Below, piece by piece: positions 41,393-50,436 of a stretch of DNA of 64,000 nt. The DNA lies in contig NZ_CP088014.1 of NCBI RefSeq assembly GCF_021044685.1, forward strand, positions 4,326,001 through 4,390,000, in the 5' to 3' direction. Origin of the DNA: Bradyrhizobium daqingense. GTDB taxonomy: Bacteria; Pseudomonadota; Alphaproteobacteria; Rhizobiales; Xanthobacteraceae. Numbering within the stretch: the stretch's first letter is position 1; each line of letters opens with the position of its first letter. The position numbers and the translations under genes are program-made. The notes under the pieces were generated by a model. The model saw only the letters and a program-made list of their open reading frames with translations, ran no database searches and was not told the DNA's origin.

Positions 41393-43294
41393 ATGGAGCT
41401 GAGCGGGCGCATGTGCAGTGGTTCGGTCAAGCCCTGGCGAGCTGCGGCCGCACTGTTGTGCCTCGGCCTCTTAGTCGCCGTGTGCCTGCCACCTGTGCGC
41501 GCCGATGCCGTCGAGCGAAGCCGGCGCGGCGAGCTCAAGCGCGTGCTGATCCTGCACTCCTTCGGCCGCGAGTTTCGGCCCTGGAGCGAGTATGCGCGTG
41601 ACATCAAGGCCGAACTCGAGCGCAAATCGCCCTGGCCGCTCGATATCCAGGAGCATGCGCTGCTCTCGGCCCGTTTCAACAATCCCGGTCCCGATGCGCC
41701 TTTCGTCGAGTATCTGCACTCGTTGTACCAGGGCGCATTGCCCGACATTGTGTTGTGCATCGGCGCGCCTGCGGCCCGGTTTGCGCAGAGATATCGGGCG
41801 AAACTGTTCCCCGACACGCCGCTCATTCATGCGGTGGTCGAACATCGGCTGGTCGACCGAGCCAATCTGAGCAGCAACGACGTCGTCGTGGCGATCCGCA
41901 ACGATTTCCTGGTCGCATTCGAGAACATCCTACAGGTTCTGCCTGACACCAAGTCGGTTGCAGTTGTGGTAGGGGCTTCGCCGCTGGAGAAGTTCTGGCT
42001 GGAGGAGGTGAAGCGGGAGCTGAAACCTCTCGACCAGAAAATCGAGTTGGTTTGGTACTCGGATCTGGCGTTCGATGACATATTAAAGCGCGCAGCAAAC
42101 CTCCCGCCCCACACCGCGCTGTTTTGGGGCCTGATGTCGGTTGATGCGGCCGGGGTTGTACACGAGAGCGACATCGCCCTGCGAAGCCTCCATGCAGTCG
42201 CGAATGCTCCGATCTTCTCCTACGCCGAACCGTTCTTCGGTGACAGCACCGTCGGTGGACCGATGCATACGATTGCGGAAACGAGTTCGAGGACCGTTAG
42301 CGCGGCGATTGGCATTCTCGGTGGCGCGAAACCGGAGAGCATCAGTTACGAGCCTATCGGCTTCGCAGCACCCCGGTATGATTCGCGGGAATTGCAGCGC
42401 TGGGGCATCAGCGAGAGTCGTTTGCCTCCGGGCAGCGCGATTTTGTTTCGGGAGCCGAACATCTGGCAACGTTATCGCTGGCAGATGTTGATGATCGTAG
42501 CCATATTTCTGGTGCAGGCAGGCCTCATCAGCGGGCTGCTGCACGAGCGGCGGCGGCGGCGGTTTGCCGAGGTCGAGTCGCGCCAACGTCTCGCCGAACT
42601 TGCTCACGCCAATCGCTATTCCGCCGTCAGCGAATTCACCACGTCGGTCGCCCACGAACTGAACCAGCCGCTCGGCTCCATCCTGACCAATGCGGAGACG
42701 GCGGAGCTCATTCTGAGCACCAGCTCGCCGGACATCAGCGAGGTTCGCCAGATTCTCGCCGATATCAGGCGTGACGATCATCGGGCGAGCGAGGTGATCC
42801 GCAGACTGCGCTCTATCTTGAGAAAGACGCCGTTTGAGGTCAAGGACATCGAGCTCAACGAAACTGTCCGCGAAACGCTCGGCCTGGTGAAGGCCGTCGC
42901 TGACGGACGCCACATCGCGTTGACCTACGTGCCTGTTCTCGCCGATCTCCACGTCAGGGGCGATCCGGTCCAGCTCCAGCAGGTCATCCTCAACCTGATC
43001 ATCAACGCGATGGATGCGGTGTCCGATGCAAATGCCGATAAGCGCGAAGTAAGCGTCTCAACCGTTCGTGCCGGCAATCAAGCCGAGATCAGGATCACCG
43101 ATACCGGGCCTGGAATAGCCGCGACCGACCTCGCCAAGGTCTTCGATCCGTTCTTCACGACCAAGCCGCAAGGCATGGGAATGGGACTTGCGATCGTCAA
43201 AACCATCGTTGAGGCCCATCATGGCGAAATCGCCGCAGCAAACCATGCCGCAGGCGGGGCCCTGTTCACGATCCGGCTTCCGATCGCCCAGTGA
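41393..43294 (+). CDS. Sensor histidine kinase with periplasmic ABC-substrate-binding-type sensor domain
   Basis: 633 aa. Signal/first helix (AAAALLCLGLLVAVCLPPV); residues ~48-330 resemble the ABC_sub_bind fold (RVLILHSFGREFRPWSEYAR and ALPDIVLCIGAPAARFAQRY); a membrane helix (WQMLMIVAIFLVQAGLISGL) near 364-384; then HisKA with phospho-His421 in SVAHELNQPLGSI, N-box NLIINAMDAV, G1 ITDTGPGI and G2 GMGMGLAIV. The kinase core is FixL-like (HPK4). No receiver gene follows; the regulators at 24.6 and 26.6 kb are candidates. Start choice (41393 or ATG 41411) is open. Confidence 0.88.
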   Translation: MELSGRMCSGSVKPWRAAAALLCLGLLVAVCLPPVRADAVERSRRGELKRVLILHSFGREFRPWSEYARDIKAELERKSPWPLDIQEHALLSARFNNPGPDAPFVEYLHSLYQGALPDIVLCIGAPAARFAQRYRAKLFPDTPLIHAVVEHRLVDRANLSSNDVVVAIRNDFLVAFENILQVLPDTKSVAVVVGASPLEKFWLEEVKRELKPLDQKIELVWYSDLAFDDILKRAANLPPHTALFWGLMSVDAAGVVHESDIALRSLHAVANAPIFSYAEPFFGDSTVGGPMHTIAETSSRTVSAAIGILGGAKPESISYEPIGFAAPRYDSRELQRWGISESRLPPGSAILFREPNIWQRYRWQMLMIVAIFLVQAGLISGLLHERRRRRFAEVESRQRLAELAHANRYSAVSEFTTSVAHELNQPLGSILTNAETAELILSTSSPDISEVRQILADIRRDDHRASEVIRRLRSILRKTPFEVKDIELNETVRETLGLVKAVADGRHIALTYVPVLADLHVRGDPVQLQQVILNLIINAMDAVSDANADKREVSVSTVRAGNQAEIRITDTGPGIAATDLAKVFDPFFTTKPQGMGMGLAIVKTIVEAHHGEIAAANHAAGGALFTIRLPIAQ

Positions 43295-43306
43295 CCGGGC
43301 ACTGCC

Positions 43307-43320
43307 TTGATCTTGATCAA
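43307..43320. promoter_or_regulatory. FixK/FNR-type box, distal
   Basis: TTGATCTTGATCAA, 13 bases after the kinase stop and 191 bases before the DUF3300 gene. A second box lies closer at 43443. Confidence 0.6.
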
Positions 43321-43442
43321 GCCTGTCGATGGCTGCGACCGTTTTTCTTTCGCAGTTGCATGATGCCGGCTCCTGATGGATGCGGAACTGATCGAATGAT
43401 GCTCTGCTCTCGCGCTGCAGCAGTCTCGACGACTTCGTTTCG

Positions 43443-43456
43443 TTGATCTCGATCAA
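43443..43456. promoter_or_regulatory. FixK/FNR-type box, proximal
   Basis: TTGATCTCGATCAA, ending 55 bases before the DUF3300 ATG at 43512. Confidence 0.72.
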
Positions 43457-43511
43457 CAAATGCCCGCGATCCGGCTCGATCTTCTCAAGTTGGAAGTCGA
43501 GGGAGGATGTG

Positions 43512-45179
43512 ATGTTTCGTTGCGGCAAGACTCTGATGGCGCTGGCGCTGTTGATGGCGACTTCGGTCGCCGCAATGGCGCAGGCCCCAACGACGCCTGC
43601 AGCCCCGGCGCCGCAGGCGCAGCCCGCGAGCCCGCCCGCGCCCGCGGCCGAGCTCTTGAAGCCGGAGCAGCTGGAGGCCCTCGTCGCGCCGATCGCGCTC
43701 TATCCCGACGAGCTGCTCGCCAATGTACTGGCGGCCTCGACCTATCCGCTGGAAGTGGTGCAGGCCGACCGCTGGCTGAAGGAGCGCAAGAGCCTGAAGG
43801 GCGATGCGCTGAAGACGGAAGTGGAGAAGCAGGGCTGGGACGACAGCGTCAAGGCGCTGGCCAGCACCGCCGACGTCCTCGCGATGATGAGCGATCAGCT
43901 CGACTGGACCAAGAAGCTGGGCGATGCCTTCCTCGCGCAGCAGCCCGACGTGATGGACGCGATCCAGCGTCTGCGCAACAAGGCCTATGACAACAAGAAG
44001 CTGGTGACGACCAAGCAGCAGAAGGTCAGCGTCCAGTCTCAGGAAGGCAAGCAGGTCGTCGTGATCCAGCAGGCCGATCCCGCGGCGATGTACGTGCCGT
44101 ATTACGACCCGGCGACGGTCTACGGCAGCTGGCCCTATGCGGAGTATCCGCCGTATTATTGGGGCTACCCGTCCTATATCGGAGCCGGCGTGGTCGCGGC
44201 CGGCATCGCCTTCGGCACGGCCTGGGCGATCGGACGCTGGGGCAATTACTGGGGCGGCGGCTGCAACTGGGGCAACCGCAACGTCTATGTCAACCATCGC
44301 ACCACGAACATTGGCAATGGCTGGCAGCACAATCCGGCGCATCGCGGCGGTGTGCGCTACAACAACAGCAATGTTCAGCAGCGCTTCGGCAACAACAATC
44401 TAAAGGCCGGTGTGTCGGACCGGATGGATTTCCGCGGCCGCGACGGCAACCAGGTGCTGCGCCCCAACCAGGGTGCCGGGGACCGGGCGGGAGATCGTGC
44501 GGGTGATCGCGGCGGTCCAGGAGATCGCGCTGGGGATCGCGCAGGTGATCGCGCCGGCAATCGTGGCGACCGTCCGGGCGCGGGCGATCGCCCCAGCGCA
44601 GGGACGCGCGACCGGCCTGGCGGCGGCGATCGCGCCGGTGCCGGTGATCGTGCCAAGGGCGCGACCAAGGGTGGCGGCGATCGCGCCAAGGCTGCGAACC
44701 GGGCCGGCGGCGGTTCGGCCAATCGTGGCGGAGCCATGAACGTCTCCTCCGGCCGCTCGGCTGCCGCAGCATCCGCGCGCGGCCGCGCCAGCATGGCGAG
44801 CATGCCGCGCGGTGGCGGCGGCGGACCGAGCTTTGCCGGCCGCGGCGGTGGTGGCGGAATGGCGATGCGTGGCGGCGGCGGTGGATTCCGCGGAGGCGGC
44901 GGTGGTGGCCGGCGCTCCGACATCGCGTTGAAGCATGACGTCGTCCTGCTCGGGCAACTGTCAAACGGCCTCGGCTACTATCGTTTCAGCTATATCGGCA
45001 GCGACAAGGCCTATGTTGGCGTCATGGCGCAGGAGGTGGAGCAGGTGATGCCTGCCGCGGTGACCCGCGGCAGCGATGGATATCTGCGCGTCTACTACGA
45101 GAAGCTCGGCCTGACATTCCGCAGGTATGGCGACTGGCTCGCCGGCGGCGCGAAGATCCCTGCGAAGGTGACGCCATGA
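43512..45179 (+). CDS. DUF3300 envelope protein with Gly-Asp-Arg repeats and an S74-like C-terminal chaperone domain
   Basis: 555 aa from ATG 43512 (GGGAGGA upstream). Signal peptide (LMALALLMATSVAAMAQA); Ala/Pro linker; DUF3300 domain (about 55-260) starting LEALVAPIALYPDELLANVL; a hydrophobic stretch near 220; a low-complexity region (about 320-470) rich in GDRAG repeats and Gly runs; and a C-terminal block RRSDIALKHDVVLLG ... YVGVMAQEVEQVMPAAV that looks like the peptidase_S74 intramolecular chaperone of tail-spike proteins. Coupled to the DUF2950 gene by a 4-base overlap. Confidence 0.85.
   Translation: MFRCGKTLMALALLMATSVAAMAQAPTTPAAPAPQAQPASPPAPAAELLKPEQLEALVAPIALYPDELLANVLAASTYPLEVVQADRWLKERKSLKGDALKTEVEKQGWDDSVKALASTADVLAMMSDQLDWTKKLGDAFLAQQPDVMDAIQRLRNKAYDNKKLVTTKQQKVSVQSQEGKQVVVIQQADPAAMYVPYYDPATVYGSWPYAEYPPYYWGYPSYIGAGVVAAGIAFGTAWAIGRWGNYWGGGCNWGNRNVYVNHRTTNIGNGWQHNPAHRGGVRYNNSNVQQRFGNNNLKAGVSDRMDFRGRDGNQVLRPNQGAGDRAGDRAGDRGGPGDRAGDRAGDRAGNRGDRPGAGDRPSAGTRDRPGGGDRAGAGDRAKGATKGGGDRAKAANRAGGGSANRGGAMNVSSGRSAAAASARGRASMASMPRGGGGGPSFAGRGGGGGMAMRGGGGGFRGGGGGGRRSDIALKHDVVLLGQLSNGLGYYRFSYIGSDKAYVGVMAQEVEQVMPAAVTRGSDGYLRVYYEKLGLTFRRYGDWLAGGAKIPAKVTP
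44473..44700 (+). repeat. Degenerate GDRAG-coding tandem repeat
   Basis: Short repeats of a GGx-GAT-CGC-GCx pattern encode Gly-Asp-Arg-Ala units inside the DUF3300 gene. The unit is 9-15 bases and imperfect, so its length could vary between strains. Confidence 0.7.
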
Positions 45180-46093
45180 CCGGCTTGGAATCATTCCGCC
45201 GCGCAATGTTGCCGGGACTCGTGGTGCTGCTGTTGCTCGGCTCTGCGTCACAGGCGCAGCAGTCCTTCAAGACGCCGGAGGACGCGGCCGCCGCGCTCGC
45301 GGCGGCGGTCAAGAGCGGGCCGGATGACATCCTGAAAGTGCTTGGGCGCGCTGCCGACGACATCGTCTCCTCCGGCGACGAGGTCGCCGACAACGACATC
45401 CGCCAGCGCTTCACCTCGATGTACGACGCCAAGCACGCCATCAAGGCCGAGGGCAACAAGACCGCGACCCTGATGCTCGGGCCGGACGATTTCGCGTTCC
45501 CGATTCCGCTGGTCAACACCAAGAGCGGCTGGGAGTTCGACACCGACGAGGGACGCATCGAGGTGCTGCGCCGTCGCATCGGCCGCAACGAGCTCGACGC
45601 CATCCAGACCGCGCTCGCCTTCGTCGACGCGCAAAACGAATATGCCGAAAAGGACCGCGGCGAGGGCGTCGGCGTCTACGCGCAGCGCATCGTCTCCTCG
45701 CCCGGCAAGAAGGACGGCCTGTTCTGGCGCGACGACAGCGATCCGAGCCCGCTCGGCGCGCTCGCGGCCGAAGCCTCGAAGGAGGGCTATCGCGGCGGCG
45801 ATGTCGGGCCTGCACCTTATCACGGCTATTACTTTCGGATTCTGAAGGGGCAGGGGCGGGACGCGCCCGGCGGCGCGCTCAACTACGTCGTCAAGGGCAA
45901 GATGATCGGTGGCTTCGGCCTGATCGCCTGGCCCGCGGAATACGGCAATTCGGGCGTGATGACCTTCCTCGTCAATCATGACGGCGTCGTCTACCAGAAG
46001 GATCTCGGCAAGCGCACGGCCTTCGTCGCCGAGCGCACCACGTTGTTCGATCCCGACGAGACCTGGAAGAAGGTCGATGCCGCAAAACCCTGA
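45176..46093 (+). CDS. DUF2950 family secreted protein
   Basis: 305 aa. Signal peptide (MLPGLVVLLLLGSASQAQQ). Family pattern: FKTPEDAAAALAAAVKSGPD, LVNTKSGWEFDTDEGR, APYHGYYFRILKGQG and the C-terminal FLVNHDGVVYQKDLG. DUF3300 and DUF2950 genes are often adjacent, as here with overlapping stop/start. Function unknown; periplasmic. Confidence 0.88.
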   Translation: MTGLESFRRAMLPGLVVLLLLGSASQAQQSFKTPEDAAAALAAAVKSGPDDILKVLGRAADDIVSSGDEVADNDIRQRFTSMYDAKHAIKAEGNKTATLMLGPDDFAFPIPLVNTKSGWEFDTDEGRIEVLRRRIGRNELDAIQTALAFVDAQNEYAEKDRGEGVGVYAQRIVSSPGKKDGLFWRDDSDPSPLGALAAEASKEGYRGGDVGPAPYHGYYFRILKGQGRDAPGGALNYVVKGKMIGGFGLIAWPAEYGNSGVMTFLVNHDGVVYQKDLGKRTAFVAERTTLFDPDETWKKVDAAKP

Positions 46094-46535
46094 GCCGCGC
46101 CTGCGCGCATTTCGCCTGATCGCGCTGCTCCTGCTCGCGCTCGGGCTGATTCTGCCGGCGACGCCGTGCTTCGCGCAGGCCGCCGGTCACGTCAGGGTCA
46201 AGATCGTCAAAGCGGGATTCCTGGCCGGCGGTGGCGCTGGCAGCGGCGTGTTGACGTACCGGGGCAAGAACTACCCCTTCAAGGTCAGCGGCGTGAGCTT
46301 GGGCATCACGGTCGGTGCAACTTTCGGCCGCCTCGACGGCTGGGCATCCGGTATCCGGGAGATCAGTGATTTCGCCGGCACCTACAGTTCGGTCGGCGGC
46401 GGCTTCGCGCTGGTCGGCGGCGCCAACGGCGTGCACCTCCGCAATGACAAGGGCGTCACGATGGTGCTGCAAGGCCCGAAGGCGGGCCTCGAGCTGGCGG
46501 CCAATATCAGTCGGATCACGATCGTCTTGAGGTGA
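46077..46535 (+). CDS. Small secreted glycine-rich protein, twin 2
   Basis: 152 aa from ATG 46077, overlapping the DUF2950 gene by 17 bases. Signal peptide (LIALLLLALGLILPATPCFA). Mature part VKIVKAGFLAGGGAGSGVLT, YRGKNYPFKVSGVSLGITVG and GVTMVLQGPKAGLELAANIS parallels the protein at 37286-37720 over its whole length. Third gene of the box-43443 transcript. Confidence 0.75.
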   Translation: MPQNPEPRLRAFRLIALLLLALGLILPATPCFAQAAGHVRVKIVKAGFLAGGGAGSGVLTYRGKNYPFKVSGVSLGITVGATFGRLDGWASGIREISDFAGTYSSVGGGFALVGGANGVHLRNDKGVTMVLQGPKAGLELAANISRITIVLR

Positions 46536-46538
46536 GAC

Positions 46539-47075
46539 TCAGTCCGGCCGCGCGGACCCAAGCGAGAGCGACAGGCGCACCGTTCTCGGATCGTCACTCC
46601 GCGCAACCTTGAAACCTGCCTTTGCGAACACGTTTCGCATGGACCCGTTGTCGGACAGGACCTCGGCTGTGAGCTCTCGTACGCCTTGCTCGCACGCGAT
46701 CTCCGTCAGGTGCCTCAGCAACAGCGAGCCCACCCCGCGACCTTGCCAGGCATCCACCACGACGAAGGCCATCTCGGCCTGACCGGGCTCGACGACGACG
46801 TACCGGCCGCCGCCTATGATGCCGTATCGACCCTGTTCTTCGGCGAGAGCGGCCAGCGCAACGTGATTGCTGAAATCCACCTCCATGAAGAAGGCGCGCT
46901 CCTTCTCCGAAAAATGCCGTTTCAGAATGAAGAACCGGTTCTGCAGCGACTGCGGTCCGGTACGAGCGACGGCGGCGAGCATATCCGCCTCGTCGCTGGC
47001 GCGAAGTGCGCGGATCTGGATCGGAGTGCCGTCCTTCAGGACGGTTCGCACGCTGTAAGTTGCGGTTTGTGACAT
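46539..47075 (-). CDS. GNAT-family N-acetyltransferase
   Basis: 178 aa. Acetyl-CoA-binding motif A: MAFVVVDAWQGRGVGSLLLR. N-terminal DGTPIQIRALRASDEADMLA and LQNRFFILKRHFSEKERAFF resemble the GNAT domains of protein acetyltransferases (Pat-like) without the large NDP-forming part. It faces the DUF3141 operon across the box at 47147 (71 bases from its start), so it may belong to the same regulon. Substrate unknown. Confidence 0.85.
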   Translation of the reverse strand: MSQTATYSVRTVLKDGTPIQIRALRASDEADMLAAVARTGPQSLQNRFFILKRHFSEKERAFFMEVDFSNHVALAALAEEQGRYGIIGGGRYVVVEPGQAEMAFVVVDAWQGRGVGSLLLRHLTEIACEQGVRELTAEVLSDNGSMRNVFAKAGFKVARSDDPRTVRLSLSLGSARPD

Positions 47076-47146
47076 GCTCGTAAATCGTCCAGCCGCGTCT
47101 CAGGCCTCTTATGCAGGATAAACGCCTCCCAAGCGTGCAGATCATC

Positions 47147-47160
47147 TTGACCTAGATCAA
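47147..47160. promoter_or_regulatory. FixK/FNR-type box upstream of the DUF3141 operon
   Basis: TTGACCTAGATCAA, ending 55 bases before the DUF3141 ATG and 71 bases from the divergent acetyltransferase start. Confidence 0.75.
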
Positions 47161-47215
47161 CGTTCGTCCTGGCCCAGCGCCGTCAATTGGCTAAGGCGAC
47201 GGAGAGGTCGAGAAC

Positions 47216-49444
47216 ATGTCTATGGACAAGTTGCAAATTCCGGGCGGTCCCATGTCGGGACTGGTCGCCTCGGCAGTGGAATACCTGGTCGATGCGGGAC
47301 AGCGCAGTGTCCTGTTCCTGGATATCATGCGCCGGCGCGGGGACCAGTACAGGGAGCATGTCGCGCAAACCGCCCCGCACGTCCTGCAATATGCGGCCGA
47401 ATTGATCCTGGACGGGCGCCAGCTCGCCGAACCCGTCAATTACGCGCTGGTTCGCATCGTTCCGCCCGACAACGTCGAGATCGACATGGACCGGCGGCCG
47501 TTCGTCGTGGTCGATCCGCGTGCGGGCCACGGCCCCGGTATCGGCGGCTTCAAGGCGGATAGCGAGATCGGGGTGGCGATGAAGGCCGGCCATCCCTGTT
47601 ACTTCATCGGCTTCCTGCCGGACCCCATGCCCGGTCAGACCATCGAGCGCATCGCGCGTGCCGAAGCCATCTTCATCGAAAAGGTCATGAGCCTTCACCC
47701 GGATGCCGACGGCAAGCCCTGCGTGATCGGCAATTGCCAGGCCGGATGGGCCGTTATGATCCTGGCCTCGCTGCGTCCCGAGCTGTTCGGCCCGCTGATC
47801 ATCGCCGGCGCACCGCTGGCCTATTGGGCCGGCGTGCATGGAAAATATCCGATGCGCTACTCGGGCGGGCTGTTGGGCGGAAGCTGGTTGACGGCCCTCA
47901 CGTCTGATCTCGGCGCCGGCAAGTTCGATGGTGCATGGCTGGTGCAGAACTTCGAGAACCAGAACCCGTCGAACACGCTCTGGAGCAAACAGTACAACGT
48001 TTATTCCAAGGTCGACACCGAGGCGGATCGTTACCTCGAATTCGAGCGTTGGTGGGGCGGCCACGTCAACCTGAACGCCGAGGAGATTCAATTCATCGTC
48101 GATGAGCTATTCGTCGGCAATAATCTCGCCGCCGGCAACATCGAAATGTCCGATGGCCGGAAGGTCGACCTTCGCAACATCAGATCCCCGATCGTGGTGT
48201 TCTGCTCGGAGGGCGACAACATCACGCCGCCGCAGCAGGCGCTGCATTGGATCCTCGATTGCTACGCCGATGTCGACGAGATCAGGGCCTACGGCCAGAC
48301 CATCGTCTACACAGTGCACCAGAGCATCGGCCATCTCGGCATCTTCGTCTCCGGCGGCGTCGCCAAGAAGGAGCACGCGGAATTCTCCAGCAACATCGAC
48401 CTCATCGACGTGCTGCCGCCCGGGCTCTATGAAGCGACATTCGAGGCGAAGGGTGAGGAAACCGCGAGCTCGGATCTGGTCGTCGGCCAGTGGGTGATGC
48501 GTTGCGAGGCGCGGACGCTCGACGACATCCGCGCCATGGGCGGCAATTCGCCCGAGGACGAGCGGCGCTTTGCCACCGCGAAGCGGATCTCGGAGATCAA
48601 CCTGGCGGCCTATCAGAAATTCGTCCAGCCGTGGCTCAAGCGCATGGTGACGCCGCAGATGGCGGAATGGGCTCACAACATGCATCCGCTGCGGCTGCAA
48701 TACGAGCTGTTCAGCAGCCAAAATCCTTACATGGCGACGGTGAAATCATTGGCCGAGAAGGCGGCCGAGGAGCGCAAGCCGGTCGCCACGGACAATCCGT
48801 TCCTGGCATTCCAGGAGCAGATCTCGAAGCAGGTCGTTCATGCCCTCGACAGCTGGCGCGATTCACAGGAGGCGCTCAGCGAGGCGATGTTCCTCAGCGT
48901 CTATGGGTCGCCGGCGCTCCAGGCGGCGGTCGGGATCGATCCGACGTCCACGCCGTCCCGTCGGCGTGAGATGTCCGCCGAGCATCGCACCATGCTCGAG
49001 AAGCGCATCGCCGATCTGAAGTCGCGGATCGCTGAGGGTGGCCTCCGTGAAGCGGCGCTGCGCGCTTTGCTCTATGTCGGGTCGGCACGGGGCATGGTGG
49101 ACGAACGCAGCATCGAGGCTCTGCGCCGGATCCGCCGGGATCATGGCGGCGCACGCATGTCTCTCGCCGAGTTCAAGATGCTGGTACGCGAGCAGTTCTT
49201 CATGCTGTTGCTCGACCGAGAATGGGCGCTCGCCGCAATCCCGAAATTGCTGCCTGACGACATGAACGCTCGTCGCGCAGCATTTGAAGCGATCGAGCAG
49301 GTGCTGTCGGCCAGTGCGGATGTCACCGGCGAGCGCGCAAACCGGCTGCGGCAGATCGCCGGCCTGTTTGGCCTCGACACCGCGGAAGGTTCCGAAAGGA
49401 CATCGAACGTTACCCCTTTCGATCCCAAGGCGAAGGCGTCGTAG
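47216..49444 (+). CDS. DUF3141 protein, PHA-synthase-like alpha/beta hydrolase
   Basis: 742 aa. The central alpha/beta-hydrolase domain has a PHA-synthase-type elbow with cysteine: VIGNCQAGWAVMI (Cys174), a candidate Asp in FCSEGDNITPPQQALHWI and His in QSIGHLGIFVSGG. The C-terminal ~350 residues are helical and extend well beyond ordinary PhaC (~600 aa). It starts the operon with phosphotransacylase, acetate kinase and FabI, so it probably acts on hydroxyacyl-CoA or polyester metabolism in low oxygen; this is inference from the cysteine box and neighbours. Confidence 0.88.
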   Translation: MSMDKLQIPGGPMSGLVASAVEYLVDAGQRSVLFLDIMRRRGDQYREHVAQTAPHVLQYAAELILDGRQLAEPVNYALVRIVPPDNVEIDMDRRPFVVVDPRAGHGPGIGGFKADSEIGVAMKAGHPCYFIGFLPDPMPGQTIERIARAEAIFIEKVMSLHPDADGKPCVIGNCQAGWAVMILASLRPELFGPLIIAGAPLAYWAGVHGKYPMRYSGGLLGGSWLTALTSDLGAGKFDGAWLVQNFENQNPSNTLWSKQYNVYSKVDTEADRYLEFERWWGGHVNLNAEEIQFIVDELFVGNNLAAGNIEMSDGRKVDLRNIRSPIVVFCSEGDNITPPQQALHWILDCYADVDEIRAYGQTIVYTVHQSIGHLGIFVSGGVAKKEHAEFSSNIDLIDVLPPGLYEATFEAKGEETASSDLVVGQWVMRCEARTLDDIRAMGGNSPEDERRFATAKRISEINLAAYQKFVQPWLKRMVTPQMAEWAHNMHPLRLQYELFSSQNPYMATVKSLAEKAAEERKPVATDNPFLAFQEQISKQVVHALDSWRDSQEALSEAMFLSVYGSPALQAAVGIDPTSTPSRRREMSAEHRTMLEKRIADLKSRIAEGGLREAALRALLYVGSARGMVDERSIEALRRIRRDHGGARMSLAEFKMLVREQFFMLLLDREWALAAIPKLLPDDMNARRAAFEAIEQVLSASADVTGERANRLRQIAGLFGLDTAEGSERTSNVTPFDPKAKAS

Positions 49445-49473
49445 CGCGAGTTGTAAGGATCGGGAGCGACACC

Positions 49474-50436
49474 ATGTCAGCAGATGCGACGGCAACGCAG
49501 TCTCCCAGCAAGTATGATCGTCTGATCGCCGCTGCCAAGGCAATCCCGCCGGCGCCGACCGTCGTGGTGCATCCCTGCGATGAGACATCCTTGCGCGGCG
49601 CCGTCGACAGCGCCTCTGCCGGCATCATCCGGCCGCTCCTGGTCGGGTCGGTGCGCAAGATCAGGGATACGGCTGCCACGTTCGGCCTGGACATCTCGGG
49701 TTATGAGATCGTGGATGCCGCCCACAGCGACGACGCCGCGGCGAAAGGTGTCGAATTGATCCATGCCGCGCGCGGTGAATTGCTCATGAAGGGCAGCTTG
49801 CACACCGACGAACTGATGCGGGCGGTCACGGCTAAGGTCGGGGGGCTGCGCACCGATCGGCGCATCAGCCACGTTTTCGTCATGGATGTGCCGGCCTACG
49901 CCGAGACGATCTTCGTCACTGACGCCGCGATCAACATCTTCCCGGATCTGGACGCCAAGCGGGACATCATTCAGAACGCGATCGATCTCTACAATCAGGC
50001 GGGCTTCGGCAAGTCGCCGCGGGTGGCCATCCTTTCCGCGGTCGAAACCGTCACGTCGAAAATTCCGTCCACGATCGAGGCCGCGGCGCTCTGCAAGATG
50101 GCGGATCGCGGCCAGATCACGGGCGGGATACTCGACGGCCCGCTGGCTTTCGACAACGCGATCGACCTCGAATCGGCGCGGATCAAGGGCATCAAGTCCG
50201 AGGTGGCCGGCCGCGCTCAGATCCTGGTCGTGCCCGATCTCGAAGCGGGCAACATGCTGGCCAAGAACCTCGCTTATTTCGCCAAGGCGGACGGTGCCGG
50301 CATAGTCCTCGGCGCGCGCGTGCCTGTGGTGCTGACCTCGCGTGCGGACAGCCCACGAGCGCGGATGGCGTCCTGCGCGGTTGCCGCACTTTATGCTCAC
50401 GCGCGGCGCCAGAAGGCGCCGACAGTCGCGGCGTGA
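49474..50436 (+). CDS. Phosphate acetyl/butyryltransferase
   Basis: 320 aa, the short form without an N-terminal MaoC or BioD-like domain. Family segments: AGIIRPLLVGSVRKIRD, TGGILDGPLAFDNAID, LVVPDLEAGNMLAKNLAYFA and GAGIVLGARVPVVLTSRADS. It swaps CoA for phosphate on a short acyl group, feeding the acetate kinase encoded next. Ptb-type (butyryl or other acyl) is as likely as Pta from the sequence; the operon suggests a wider acyl range than acetyl. Confidence 0.9.
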   Translation: MSADATATQSPSKYDRLIAAAKAIPPAPTVVVHPCDETSLRGAVDSASAGIIRPLLVGSVRKIRDTAATFGLDISGYEIVDAAHSDDAAAKGVELIHAARGELLMKGSLHTDELMRAVTAKVGGLRTDRRISHVFVMDVPAYAETIFVTDAAINIFPDLDAKRDIIQNAIDLYNQAGFGKSPRVAILSAVETVTSKIPSTIEAAALCKMADRGQITGGILDGPLAFDNAIDLESARIKGIKSEVAGRAQILVVPDLEAGNMLAKNLAYFAKADGAGIVLGARVPVVLTSRADSPRARMASCAVAALYAHARRQKAPTVAA

